A stretch of DNA of 41,240 bases, taken from contig JABGOQ010000064.1 in NCBI GenBank assembly GCA_018645405.1, positions 1 through 41,240 of the forward strand, given 5' to 3'. Source of the stretch: Anaerolineae bacterium. Its GTDB lineage: Bacteria; Chloroflexota; Anaerolineae; Anaerolineales; Villigracilaceae. The translations under genes were made by a program, and so were the position numbers. The notes beneath the pieces were generated by a model. The model was not told the origin of the DNA. It ran no database searches and was given only the letters and a program-made list of their open reading frames with translations. Below are positions 1 through 8,523 of this stretch, piece by piece (the stretch's first letter is position 1; every line of letters begins with the position of its first letter).

Positions 1-24
1 TTCACTCTGCCAAACTGCCGCTTG

Positions 25-44
25 CTTCGCCATAATTGGCGAAG
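25..44. other. Short perfect hairpin upstream of the first gene
   Basis: A 7-bp perfect inverted repeat (CTTCGCC / GGCGAAG) with a 6-nt AT loop. No T run follows on either side, so it is not a convincing terminator. It may be the tail of the transcript of a gene lying before the window. Apart from this and the promoter below, positions 1-185 show nothing I can name. Confidence 0.35.
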
Positions 45-125
45 GTATTGATGAACGAATAAAGTAGTATATAGTCAGACGTTTCAATAGATTACGATTT
101 ATATCCCGCCGCATAGGGAATCCCC

Positions 126-154
126 CTGAACGCCTTCATATTTTTTAGTATAAT
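126..154 (+). promoter_or_regulatory. Candidate sigma-70 type promoter of the TPR/two-component operon
   Basis: CTGAAC (126-131) and a perfect TATAAT (149-154) are separated by 17 bp, so transcription would start near 161, about 25 nt before the ATG at 186. An AGGGA ribosome-binding site at 176-180 fits that start. The -35 box is weak, which would suit activator dependence, but that is inference. Confidence 0.55.
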
Positions 155-185
155 TACCTTGATTGGAATGTAGATAGGGAATCTT

Positions 186-1373
186 ATGAGAGAAGGTAAG
201 TATTTTAAACAACAAATAGATCAGCTCACTACCGAAATAGAATTTGCGCTTCGGTGGCAGGGACCGATTATTTTGCTTGTCATCTACCGCTCATCTCATG
301 TATTAGATGATGCTGAAGCTAGCCTGTCAGCAGAACTAACGCTATTGAAACAGGAGCTAGTTTCGGTCCGCGTGCGAAGCGATTCGTCCAATATTGTCGA
401 AACTATCGCGGGGATAGAAAATCGAGAAAACAAGGTTTTTTCTATTGCTGATCTTGATCAAGGTGGAGGGACAGGTCAAGCTGATGCCTATCGGACTTTG
501 AATTTACATCGAGAATATTTTATTGAGAAAAATATCCGCTGTGTGCTTTGGCTAACAAACGAAGAAGCCAGGCAACTTTCTCTAGTTGCCCCAGATTTTT
601 GGGCTTTTCGTCATCGTGTGATTGATTTTCTTGGAGAACGTGCCACACCGCTTCGATCAGCTTCATTTCAAGGACTTGTGTGGATAGAATGGCCTTGGCA
701 TCTTTTTGAAGATGATTCTGGAGCAGCTATAACATATCGTGAGCAATTATTGGGGGAACTGCCAGATGAGCCTGAAACGATGCTCATGCGGATCAATTTA
801 TATGCAGAAATAGCTGGTCTATATCTTCTGGATGAAAACTGGGCGCAGGCATTGGAGATAATCAAGCAAGGTTTAGATGGCGTGTTTGTAATGATGATCC
901 CAGAACTTGAAGCAAGATTATTGGTTGGCTTAGCGATTATATATATTCAACTGGAAGAGTACACTCAGGCTCAGGCCGCTCTTCAAAAAGCAGGATTTTT
1001 AAACTCTGAAAATGGTGATTATCTAACTCTCCTTGCGCAAGTGAGCAGGCTTGAAGGGCGACGTTCCGAAGCCCTTGCATATGTTCAAAAAGCAATCCGT
1101 TTACGCCCAGAGCATGCATTCGTATGGAATGAATGTGGTAATATTTATGCGGATTTGGGTAGAAACAAAAAAGCAATAGACGCTTATCAAAAAGCCTTTG
1201 ATTTGTCGCCAAAAGATGTGCTTTCCTTGGTAAATAAAAGTGCTATTCTGGCATCAGAAAACCGTTTGGATGAAGCGCTAAAATTATTAGATACCATTCA
1301 AAGAGAACAAAGAATCGTCTTAAGAAAGGTTTATAAAATGCGGGGCTTTGAATTTTTAGTAAAAATAAAATGA
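186..1373 (+). CDS. TPR protein with N-terminal STAND-associated-like domain
   Basis: A 395-residue soluble protein. Residues 1-150 form a domain with the signatures 'LNLHREYF', 'VLWLTNEEA' and 'APDFWAFRHRVIDF'. The same pattern occurs at the N-terminus of the 714-residue TPR protein at 6379-8523, so the two are paralogous there. From memory, such LN..R....WL...PDFW stretches occur in bacterial STAND-type and TPR signalling proteins; no P-loop is visible here. Residues ~190-385 are tetratricopeptide repeats, with clear units such as 'AFVWNECGNIYADLGRNKKAIDAYQ'-like helices near residues 310-350. Its stop overlaps the kinase start (ATGA), implying translational coupling. A role as scaffold or input partner of the kinase is inferred from position only. 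Confidence 0.8.
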   Translation: MREGKYFKQQIDQLTTEIEFALRWQGPIILLVIYRSSHVLDDAEASLSAELTLLKQELVSVRVRSDSSNIVETIAGIENRENKVFSIADLDQGGGTGQADAYRTLNLHREYFIEKNIRCVLWLTNEEARQLSLVAPDFWAFRHRVIDFLGERATPLRSASFQGLVWIEWPWHLFEDDSGAAITYREQLLGELPDEPETMLMRINLYAEIAGLYLLDENWAQALEIIKQGLDGVFVMMIPELEARLLVGLAIIYIQLEEYTQAQAALQKAGFLNSENGDYLTLLAQVSRLEGRRSEALAYVQKAIRLRPEHAFVWNECGNIYADLGRNKKAIDAYQKAFDLSPKDVLSLVNKSAILASENRLDEALKLLDTIQREQRIVLRKVYKMRGFEFLVKIK

Positions 1374-3562
1374 AAAAAAATCTATTAGACTATTTTATAT
1401 TGAATGCTAATAAGCCAGAATTACTCTCGATTTTTTTTGGGGGCATTATTTTAGCACTTTTTCTTTCAGGTATTATTTTCACGAAACGAAAGCTTGTTGG
1501 AAGACAGAGTTTTTTGTTTTTGGTTTCCGCCCTCCTATTTACCTACTTAATAGTTTTTCTCTATTCAATTCAAATAATACGTGAATCTAGAATAGTATTA
1601 TTTGCACTCTTTTTGGGAGGATCAGCTTCTGCAACATCGTTACTTTTTTTTTCATTGCATTATGCAGGTCAGCAGTATTGGCTAAAATTTTCAAATATTC
1701 TGTTTTTTTTCCTGGAACCAATATTTTTCACATATGTTATTTTGAACTTACCCGCAAATGCTTACACACTAGGGCAAATTTATCCCGGACCATCATCTCT
1801 GTTTTGGGCTTGGGATTATATTCATAATTTTTATATTATTATAATTTTATTGGCTGCTAGCGTTATTATTGCCCCAAGTATATTTTTAGGGATTGGTACC
1901 TTGCGGCGAAAAGTAATTGCTACATTAGGAGCAATTTTAGTTCCGATAGTTCCTATAGGGTTAGGGTTAGGTGCTCTTTTCGAACCTTTTTCTTTCCAGA
2001 TGTTTGCTTTTACCCTTAGCGGGTTAATTCTTAGCCTAACTTTATCCGAATCAAACTCTATTGACTTAATGCCTTTTTCGCGTAATCGCGTAGTGGAGCA
2101 AATGCGTGAAGGGTGGCTGCTTTTGGATAGCAAAAATCGTATTGTTGACGCAAATATATATGCTGAGAAAATACTAACTTTTTCAAAAAAGGAAGTCTAT
2201 GGAAAAGATGCCAACACAATTTTTTCTTCTTGGCCAAACATTATCAATTCCTTGATTGATGGCAAAGAAGCAGATTTCAAAACATCTTCTAATGCATACG
2301 GAGAAGTTTTATACTTGCATATTAGAATATCTCATATAAAAGATTCTATGGGATTAATGATAGGGTGGCAGATACTTCTAAGGGATTATACGGAAAGGCG
2401 TATAGCCGAATTGGCACGTCAGCAAGCACGAGATGAAATGTTTAGTCTACTACACTCAATTTCGGGTGCAGCCAGCCGTTCCGAAAATATGACTGAATTT
2501 ATTACAGCCTCGACATTTCAATTGGCATATTCTTTCGAAAGCCAAATAATAGCGATTTTTTTAAACGATGGAGAAACCAATGATGATCTTTTTTTGCTCG
2601 TTTCACACCAAGGAATCAAGGCTGAACACATAGAAAGCTTAGCTTTTCTTGACAAAAAAAATAAACTAGTTTCACAAATCCTTAAATCACGAACATCTCT
2701 TTTGGTAGGTGATATTCAAACCGATGCACGAATCCCACTTTTTCTTCGCAGAGTTTTTGTCGGAAGATTGCTCATGATTCCAATCATTACTGATGAAGAA
2801 TTTGTTGGTTTTATTCTTCTGACGCGTGAGAAGAAAACATATAGCAACGATGAAATTACTCGCCTTGAAATAGCGGCAGAACAGATTGGTGCCTTTGTAC
2901 AGAATGATCGTCGCCGAGATATTGCTAGCACTTTGGCTGAACGTCAACGATTAATTCGGGACTTACACGATTCTGTTACCCAACGCCTATACGCTCTTGT
3001 CATGACAACTGAAGCTGCCCAACTGGGCTTGAAATCTGGAAAACTGGCACAACCAGGAGATATAATCACGAAACTTGGTTTTCATGCTCGCCAGGCATTA
3101 AGAGAAATGCGTCTGTTTTTGCACAAACTTCAACCTATTGACCTTGCACGGGATGGATTTGCGGTTGTATTATTGCATCGCTTGGAGGCTGTTGAAGGTC
3201 GTGCTTGGCTGGAAAGAGAGTTAGATATTGATGAAGATATTGCCCTTGGACCTGAAGAAGAACTTGCTTTATTTTTTATTGCCCAAGAGGCATTGAATAA
3301 TATTATTAAACACGCTGATGCCAGTGCTATAAAAGTTAAATTCAAAAAAAACAGAGTTAATTATAGGCTTGAGATTAATGATAACGGTCATGGTTTTAAT
3401 TCTAAAAAAGTAAATCGATTTGGTCTTGGGCTGAAGAATATGCGTACGCGTGCAAAACAGATTGGAGCTAAAATAAGAGTAAGCTCGTCATCAGAAAATG
3501 GAACAAAAATTGTTGTACTAATTCGACATATAAAGTCAAAAAAGGGTGTAGGTGTAAAATGA
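1370..3562 (+). CDS. Membrane sensor histidine kinase (7TM-PAS-GAF-HisKA_3-HATPase), NarL/DegS type
   Basis: A 730-residue kinase. Residues ~12-225 hold about seven hydrophobic helices, resembling the histidine-kinase N-terminal 7TM region. A PAS domain follows at ~240-343, then a GAF domain at ~358-513. The dimerisation/phosphoacceptor helix of HisKA_3 type has the motif 'RDLHDSVTQRLY' near residue 530, where the His is the expected phosphorylation site. The HATPase has an N box around 'EALNNIIKHA' (~640) and a G box 'GLGLKNMRTRA' (~684). The gene is coupled by ATGA overlaps both to the TPR gene before it and to the response regulator after it, so the three form one operon. The signal is unknown; a membrane or cytosolic small ligand bound by 7TM, PAS or GAF is possible. 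Confidence 0.93.
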   Translation: MKKNLLDYFILNANKPELLSIFFGGIILALFLSGIIFTKRKLVGRQSFLFLVSALLFTYLIVFLYSIQIIRESRIVLFALFLGGSASATSLLFFSLHYAGQQYWLKFSNILFFFLEPIFFTYVILNLPANAYTLGQIYPGPSSLFWAWDYIHNFYIIIILLAASVIIAPSIFLGIGTLRRKVIATLGAILVPIVPIGLGLGALFEPFSFQMFAFTLSGLILSLTLSESNSIDLMPFSRNRVVEQMREGWLLLDSKNRIVDANIYAEKILTFSKKEVYGKDANTIFSSWPNIINSLIDGKEADFKTSSNAYGEVLYLHIRISHIKDSMGLMIGWQILLRDYTERRIAELARQQARDEMFSLLHSISGAASRSENMTEFITASTFQLAYSFESQIIAIFLNDGETNDDLFLLVSHQGIKAEHIESLAFLDKKNKLVSQILKSRTSLLVGDIQTDARIPLFLRRVFVGRLLMIPIITDEEFVGFILLTREKKTYSNDEITRLEIAAEQIGAFVQNDRRRDIASTLAERQRLIRDLHDSVTQRLYALVMTTEAAQLGLKSGKLAQPGDIITKLGFHARQALREMRLFLHKLQPIDLARDGFAVVLLHRLEAVEGRAWLERELDIDEDIALGPEEELALFFIAQEALNNIIKHADASAIKVKFKKNRVNYRLEINDNGHGFNSKKVNRFGLGLKNMRTRAKQIGAKIRVSSSSENGTKIVVLIRHIKSKKGVGVK

Positions 3563-4215
3563 AAACATCAATTAATGTTATCGTTGTGGAAGATCAGGCT
3601 GTAGTTAGACAAGGGCTAATAGCGATTCTATCTTATCGTGATGATATTGAAGTGGTTGGGGAGGCTGAAAATGGTGTCGAAGCTGTGAAGTTGGTTAAAA
3701 AACTCAAGCCCGATGTAATTCTTTTGGATTTGATTATGCCTGTTCAGGATGGATTGGAGACGATCCCTAAAATTTTGGAGATAGCACCGGCTTCTCGTAT
3801 TCTCGTTGTGACCGGATTTGGCGAAGCAGATAAGGTCTTTAACGCAATAAAATCAGGTGCGTTGGGATATTTGCTCAAAGATTCATCACATGAGAAACTG
3901 GTTAGTGCCATACATGATGTTTATCGAGGCAAGGCATTTATCCCACCTTCAATGGCATTGCGAATGATTCGTGAGATGGATGGCCTCTCTGCTTCCTCAG
4001 ATAAGCAGAGTCCATTAACAAAAAGAGAGTTGGAAACATTACGGTATATTGCACAAGGGTTAACAAATCTGGAAATTTCTAAAAAACTGGTTGTACATGA
4101 ACGTACGATTGCCAAATATGTGAGTAATATTCTCAGCAAATTACACTTGGCCAACCGTACGCAAGCTGCTTTATATGCATTGCGCACAGGGTTGTCAGAA
4201 CTTGATGAAGAATAA
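3559..4215 (+). CDS. NarL/FixJ family response regulator
   Basis: 218 residues. The N-terminal receiver has acidic residues E11/D12, the phosphoacceptor D57 in 'VILLDLIMP', and the conserved Lys in 'YLLKDSS' (~107). The C-terminal LuxR-type helix-turn-helix spans ~150-210 ('LTKRELETLRYIAQGLTN' then 'VHERTIAKYVSNILSKL'). It is the cognate partner of the HisKA_3 kinase, whose stop codon overlaps its start. It probably dimerises on phosphorylation and activates transcription. Targets are not visible; the promoter at 126-154 and the 380-bp region before the MraZ-like gene are the nearest candidates. A strong terminator follows 30 bp after the stop. Confidence 0.95.
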   Translation: MKTSINVIVVEDQAVVRQGLIAILSYRDDIEVVGEAENGVEAVKLVKKLKPDVILLDLIMPVQDGLETIPKILEIAPASRILVVTGFGEADKVFNAIKSGALGYLLKDSSHEKLVSAIHDVYRGKAFIPPSMALRMIREMDGLSASSDKQSPLTKRELETLRYIAQGLTNLEISKKLVVHERTIAKYVSNILSKLHLANRTQAALYALRTGLSELDEE

Positions 4216-4244
4216 AATGACAAGACACATCTTTTAATGCTCTT

Positions 4245-4280
4245 AATGCTCTGGGACACATTCCAGAGCATTTTTTTTGC
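4245..4280 (+). terminator. Rho-independent terminator of the kinase/regulator operon
   Basis: A 10-bp perfect stem (AATGCTCTGG 4245-4254, CCAGAGCATT 4263-4272) with an 8-nt loop is followed directly by a run of T residues up to 4278. It separates the two-component operon from the MraZ/ATPase/TPR genes. Confidence 0.9.
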
Positions 4281-4539
4281 ATAAGGTTGGAGTGGTGTGT
4301 TTTCGCCATGAAAATAACCAGGTTAAAAAGTTGTATAAATGACCAGGTAAAATATATATATTGATGGGTAGTTTTGCGATATGTGAACGGGGGAAAATAA
4401 GGTTGTTATAAAAGCCTAAAAAAGAATATTTTTATGTACTTTTTTCCTTCAAAAAGACGATTTTGAAAAACCCACTTAATTCTATGTTCGTATTTAATAA
4501 GATTGTCTAGAATACTGCTGACACTACTACATCCTGAAT
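4281..4539. other. Intergenic region with short direct repeat
   Basis: An AT-rich non-coding stretch of about 260 bp. It holds two copies of ACCAGGT followed by A residues (4317-4323 and 4342-4348), spaced 25 bp start to start, which could be a regulator site. No credible gene was found here: a 62-residue TTG-started frame at 4503-4691 overlaps the next gene and resembles nothing. Confidence 0.4.
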
Positions 4540-4568
4540 TTGGGATAAAGCCTGCTGCATCATATTTA
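4540..4568 (+). promoter_or_regulatory. Candidate promoter of the MraZ-like/ATPase/TPR gene run
   Basis: TTGGGA (4540-4545) and TATTTA (4563-4568) are separated by 17 bp and lie about 90 bp upstream of the MraZ-like start. Immediately downstream is a set of AAAGnGG-like repeats with roughly 10-bp phasing (next entry). The hexamers are imperfect, so confidence is moderate. Confidence 0.4.
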
Positions 4569-4570
4569 CA

Positions 4571-4596
4571 AAAGGGTACTAAAGTAAAAGTGGGCG
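4571..4596 (+). promoter_or_regulatory. Possible MraZ-box-like operator
   Basis: AAAGGG (4571), AAAGTA (4581) and AAAGTGGGC (4588) lie in near-helical phase (10 and 7 bp). MraZ proteins are known to autoregulate by binding short G-rich direct repeats with 10-bp period (TGGGN in E. coli, AAAGTGG in mollicutes). The match is degenerate, and the local MraZ-like protein has lost its usual DNA-contact Arg residues, so this is only a suggestion. Confidence 0.3.
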
Positions 4597-4659
4597 TTAC
4601 TATACTGACTTCACCAGCAAAGAAAATACGACGAGACGAAGTAAGGATAATCAGAGACT

Positions 4660-5100
4660 ATGTTTTATGGACAGTACACAATTCAGCTTGATCATGATAA
4701 AGCCCTCACTTTCCCTGAGTATTTTTCAGAAAAACTTTCTGGCAATGTTTTTATTACCAAGGGCATTGACCGCAACTTGGTCATCATGCCAGAAAATTCC
4801 TTTACGGAACTATATCAGCGTGTGATTAGTCTTAATATGGCAGAACCTTCAGCAAGGTTATTGCTTCGCTTATTTTTAGGAAATGCCATCCTTTCACAAC
4901 TAGACGGATTACAAAAAATGCAATTATCTGAACATTTATATGCCTATGCAGAGCTTTCAGATGAGAGCGCAGCTGTTTTAGTTGGCCAGGGAGATCACAT
5001 TGAAATTTGGTCACAAACTTATTGGGAGAAGCAGAATGTTGATTTGCAAGATGCGAGCATAAATGCACATCGTTTTGCTTCACTCGATTTACGGTTTTAG
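4660..5100 (+). CDS. Divergent MraZ-like protein (double SpoVT/AbrB fold)
   Basis: 146 residues, the usual MraZ length. Recognisable MraZ hallmarks are the start 'MFYGQYTIQLD', the stretch 'VFITKGIDRNLVIMPENSF', 'ARLLLRLFLGNA', and the end 'VGQGDHIEIWSQTYWEKQ'. MraZ is normally a ring-forming transcription repressor, the first gene of the division/cell-wall (dcw) cluster, followed by rsmH. Here neither rsmH nor fts genes are present; a P-loop ATPase follows 14 bp downstream. The two DxxGR DNA-binding signatures are degenerate: the first reads 'LDHDKALTF' (Arg replaced by Ala) and the second 'LDGLQKMQL' (Arg replaced by Lys). It may have altered specificity or a structural role. AAGGA 12 nt upstream supports the start. 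The fold call is firm; the function is not. Confidence 0.8.
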   Translation: MFYGQYTIQLDHDKALTFPEYFSEKLSGNVFITKGIDRNLVIMPENSFTELYQRVISLNMAEPSARLLLRLFLGNAILSQLDGLQKMQLSEHLYAYAELSDESAAVLVGQGDHIEIWSQTYWEKQNVDLQDASINAHRFASLDLRF

Positions 5101-5114
5101 AAGGAATGGACCCC

Positions 5115-6386
5115 ATGGACAAACTTCATTATGAACGTGCAAACGATTTTGACAGGGCTTGGCTTAACTTTGAATTGGATCTTCCTTTGCGACCAACCTC
5201 TGATGGAAAAGCGAATCCTTTTTATGTGAATCGCCCCGAAAATCCACTTTCAGAATTAAAGGATGCTCTATTAGCTCCGTTTTATAAACCTCCTAAATTT
5301 TTCTTTTCAGGACATCGAGGGTGTGGCAAATCAACAGAATTATTGCATCTATTAGGAGATCAAGAAATTCAAAAGAAATATTGGCCCATCAATTTCAGTA
5401 TCCGTCAGGATGCGGACATCATTGATCTGGATTTTCGAGATGTTTTGCTCGCTATTGGCGGACGCCTATTCCGTGAATATAGACAGGCCGGTGGGGAGTT
5501 GCCAGACCATCTACTCAAAGAACTTGATGGCTGGAAAGGAAAGATTGAGCAAGAGATTGAAACAATAAAAGAGGGACGCATTTCAACATCAATTGGAGCG
5601 GATGTAGATGCATTTTTTGTGAATGCAGGATTACGCATGAAATTGGAACCTGCAACACGAGTGGAGATCCGCCAGACTTTTGAGAAAGATATTACAGGAT
5701 TGATAGCGGTTATCAACGCGATTTCCTCTGCAATCTATGCCAAGGAAGGGCGATACCCCCTAGTCTTGATCGATGACTTGGATAAACCTGAATTAGAAAA
5801 AGCTCGCGCAATATTCCACGATCATCGCGAAATCATGACGCAACCGAGTTGCGCTATCGTTTATACGGTTTCTAGTGCTTTATTTTATAGCAAAGAGTTT
5901 GATGCTATTCGCGACCAGGCTATTTTCTTGCCAAACATCAATCTTTTTAGTCGATTTTATAACCGATTATCAGATGAAGACATTTCTCAGCCAGGGCATA
6001 GAACGCTCAAAAAGTTTATCGATTTACGTATGTCCTCTTCCCTGATTGATGGCAAAGCACTTCGTCTAGCAATAGAGTATAGCGGTGGTGTTTTTAGAGA
6101 AATGGCTCGTATTATGCGAACATCTATTGGGCGTGCTCGTCGCCGCAAAGCCTCGCTAATCGAGGTTGAAGATATTGAGTGGTCTGCAGCTGAGATTCGT
6201 AATGAATATCGCCGCATTCTTGATAGAGAAGATATCAAACTTTTGCGGCTAATTAACAAGACAAAACGATTGGAATATGTTGACCGCTTACGCCCTTTAT
6301 TACAATTATTAGCCATTCTTGAATATCGTGATGTTGATAATTGGTGTGATATTCACCCAGTCTTAAGGAAACTGATTGATGGGTAA
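5115..6386 (+). CDS. STAND/AAA-like P-loop ATPase
   Basis: 423 residues from ATG 5115. That start is chosen because AAGGA lies 9-10 nt upstream, whereas the earlier ATG at 5106 sits on the Shine-Dalgarno itself. The Walker A motif 'GHRGCGKST' is at residues ~66-74 and Walker B 'PLVLIDDLDKP' near 215-223. A C-terminal helical part includes an Arg-rich segment 'RTSIGRARRRKAS'. I recognise the general type: a single NTPase with a GHRGxGKST P-loop placed next to TPR genes in Chloroflexota and Cyanobacteria, related to STAND/NACHT-like switch ATPases, but I cannot assign a named family. The next gene overlaps its end by 8 bp, so ATPase and TPR protein are probably made and act together, like a STAND protein split into two chains. 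Confidence 0.8.
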   Translation: MDKLHYERANDFDRAWLNFELDLPLRPTSDGKANPFYVNRPENPLSELKDALLAPFYKPPKFFFSGHRGCGKSTELLHLLGDQEIQKKYWPINFSIRQDADIIDLDFRDVLLAIGGRLFREYRQAGGELPDHLLKELDGWKGKIEQEIETIKEGRISTSIGADVDAFFVNAGLRMKLEPATRVEIRQTFEKDITGLIAVINAISSAIYAKEGRYPLVLIDDLDKPELEKARAIFHDHREIMTQPSCAIVYTVSSALFYSKEFDAIRDQAIFLPNINLFSRFYNRLSDEDISQPGHRTLKKFIDLRMSSSLIDGKALRLAIEYSGGVFREMARIMRTSIGRARRRKASLIEVEDIEWSAAEIRNEYRRILDREDIKLLRLINKTKRLEYVDRLRPLLQLLAILEYRDVDNWCDIHPVLRKLIDG

Positions 6387-8523
6387 ACAACCTATAGCCT
6401 CAGCGTCTTTTAAAATGCACTTAGATAAACTCTCCAAAGAGATCAATCTATCTTCACGCTGGGGAAAACCTTCAATATTATTGGCAGTATATGAAAATAC
6501 TTTTGATGGTGCCAAGGCTGTCTCTAATCTGGAAGCACGCCTGACGCGGCAAGGACAATATGTTTGTCATATCACACCAGATATTGAAGGAAAGAACACC
6601 ATTATTGATGAAGTCACGCGCAATAAGCATTGGGGCGAGACAGTTTTCTTTGTTATGCACTTGGGTCGCAGCACAGAAGAAAATATCTACGATACGCTGA
6701 ATGCGCATAGTGATTTTTTTATCAACAATCAGATTCGTGTTGTTTATTGGCTAACAAAACAAGATTTAATTTCTTATGTTCAGAACTTATCTGAGCATTG
6801 GTTTGCTCAACACAAGCTCATTGAACTTTCGGCTTCTGGGTGGGAGCATGTTTTGCCTCACTTGGTAAAACGAACTTGGCGAAATTTTGAGCATATCGAA
6901 TCAAAACAAAGTCAAAAATTGGAAGATATTCCTCTAACCGAATTGCTTTCTTTGGATATCCGTGATGATCTGGATGGTTTACTTAAACGTGTTCAGATTC
7001 TTATTAAGCTAGGTATCTTCTATTTTCGCCAAAAAGATTATGCACAGTCATTAGAGTTTTTGGGTAAGGCAGTAGAAATTGCAGAAATTATAGAAAATGA
7101 AGGATTTTCTATTGCAAGTAATGTTGCATTTGCATTAGTTCAAACGGAATTAGATCAATATGAAGGTGCGGTTTCAATCCAAGCGAAAATCGCATCAGCT
7201 TATCCCAAGAGCAATGATGTTTGGAACAATCTTGGCAACCTATATTTTGCCCTTTTCATGTTCGACGAAGCATTTTTAGCATATCAATCTGCACTTTCGA
7301 TTTCTCGTGAAAACCCCATTAGCTGGCAAGGCCTTGGCGAAGTCTATTTACAATTTGGACAACTCGATAAGGCAACTGAAGCTCTCCATAAATCGGTTCA
7401 GGTGGCACCTAATTTTGCCTGTGCCTGGAAAGGGCTGGGAAAGGCTTATACAACCGCTGGCAATCGTCCCAAAGCCGTAGAAGCGTATACAAAATCTCTT
7501 GAGATTGATTATCGACAATCTGATGTTTGGCTTGAGGTGGGGCGCCTTGCAGAGGATGATATTGCGCAACGAGCTCTCCAATATGCACTTGAATTGGATC
7601 AAACAAAAGCATTTGCGTGGAACTTGCTTGGCAATATTTATTATCGCTCTGAAAACTTTAATAAAGCTATTAGAGCCTATTACAAAGCAATTCAACTCAA
7701 AAAAGATTTCGGTTGGCCCTATGCCAATATGGCACTGATCTATACCGACCGAAAGCAATATGAAAATGCAATTCTGCTCTATATCAAAAGCAGCCATCTT
7801 TTTCAAAATAATCTCGAAAAATCCAATGTCTTGTACAAGCAGGGAAATGCTTATCGTGACTCAGGGAAATATAGTAATGCTATAGGGCTATATCGAGAAG
7901 CCGCAAAACTTAATCGAGGAGGCAGTTTGTTGGATAAAAATCTTCTTGCCCCAGGTCCATTTAGGGATTGGGATTCAGCCTCTGTGGACGATAAGAATCC
8001 TCCCGTGGAAGACAAACGTGACGAGGAACTTGCTGAGGAGACTGAAACATCTGCCCCAATTCAACTTAATACCGATGCACAATTGAAAAAATCCACTAAA
8101 AATGCCATGCTACGTAAAATCTTGTCGACAAATAAAAAAGCCGCCAAAGTGAACTATTGGTTGGAGCTTGGCTCACATTATGTGCGCAGCCGGATGTACG
8201 AATTTGCAGAAGATGCATTCATGATTGCGGCTGAACTTGACCCTCATAATGGATGGACTTATTACAACTTGGCACTGGCAAATACGGTCAATGGACTCTA
8301 TAAGGATGCAGTTCCTCTATACGAAAAAAGCATCCGTTTGTTTGATGAAAGAAAGGATAAAGCTTTGTCATGGAATCAATTGGGAAATGTTTATCGTCGG
8401 CTGAACGAACCTTCTTTAGCAGTAGCAGCTTACGAGAACGCGCGCGTCCTTGATCCTCCTCCAAAATCCTCGATCGTTTCTCGTGCCCGATTGAGCTTGA
8501 TGAGTAATTGCTATGCAAAATAA
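6379..8523 (+). CDS. Large TPR protein, partner of the ATPase
   Basis: 714 residues from ATG 6379; AAGGA is 10 nt upstream, and an in-frame TTG just before it is not needed. Residues 1-150 match the N-terminal domain of the 186-1373 protein ('DTLNAHSDFF', 'RVVYWLTKQD', 'LSEHWFAQHKLIEL'). Residues ~205-515 are a continuous TPR superhelix with many 'W..LGN.Y' and 'A...Y.KAL' helices. A polar, acidic linker follows at ~515-590. Residues ~590-705 form a separate three-TPR cassette ('YWLELGSHYV', 'SIRLFDERKDKALSWNQLGNVYRRL') that recurs in the next two genes. TPR arrays mediate protein-protein binding, so it is a plausible scaffold for the ATPase. The 8-bp overlap with the ATPase gene implies coupled translation. 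Confidence 0.85.
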   Translation: MGKQPIASASFKMHLDKLSKEINLSSRWGKPSILLAVYENTFDGAKAVSNLEARLTRQGQYVCHITPDIEGKNTIIDEVTRNKHWGETVFFVMHLGRSTEENIYDTLNAHSDFFINNQIRVVYWLTKQDLISYVQNLSEHWFAQHKLIELSASGWEHVLPHLVKRTWRNFEHIESKQSQKLEDIPLTELLSLDIRDDLDGLLKRVQILIKLGIFYFRQKDYAQSLEFLGKAVEIAEIIENEGFSIASNVAFALVQTELDQYEGAVSIQAKIASAYPKSNDVWNNLGNLYFALFMFDEAFLAYQSALSISRENPISWQGLGEVYLQFGQLDKATEALHKSVQVAPNFACAWKGLGKAYTTAGNRPKAVEAYTKSLEIDYRQSDVWLEVGRLAEDDIAQRALQYALELDQTKAFAWNLLGNIYYRSENFNKAIRAYYKAIQLKKDFGWPYANMALIYTDRKQYENAILLYIKSSHLFQNNLEKSNVLYKQGNAYRDSGKYSNAIGLYREAAKLNRGGSLLDKNLLAPGPFRDWDSASVDDKNPPVEDKRDEELAEETETSAPIQLNTDAQLKKSTKNAMLRKILSTNKKAAKVNYWLELGSHYVRSRMYEFAEDAFMIAAELDPHNGWTYYNLALANTVNGLYKDAVPLYEKSIRLFDERKDKALSWNQLGNVYRRLNEPSLAVAAYENARVLDPPPKSSIVSRARLSLMSNCYAK

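Noticed and set aside
4503-4691. 62-residue TTG-started ORF before the MraZ-like gene
   Set aside because: It overlaps the MraZ-like start in another frame, has no ribosome-binding site, and covers the promoter/operator region.
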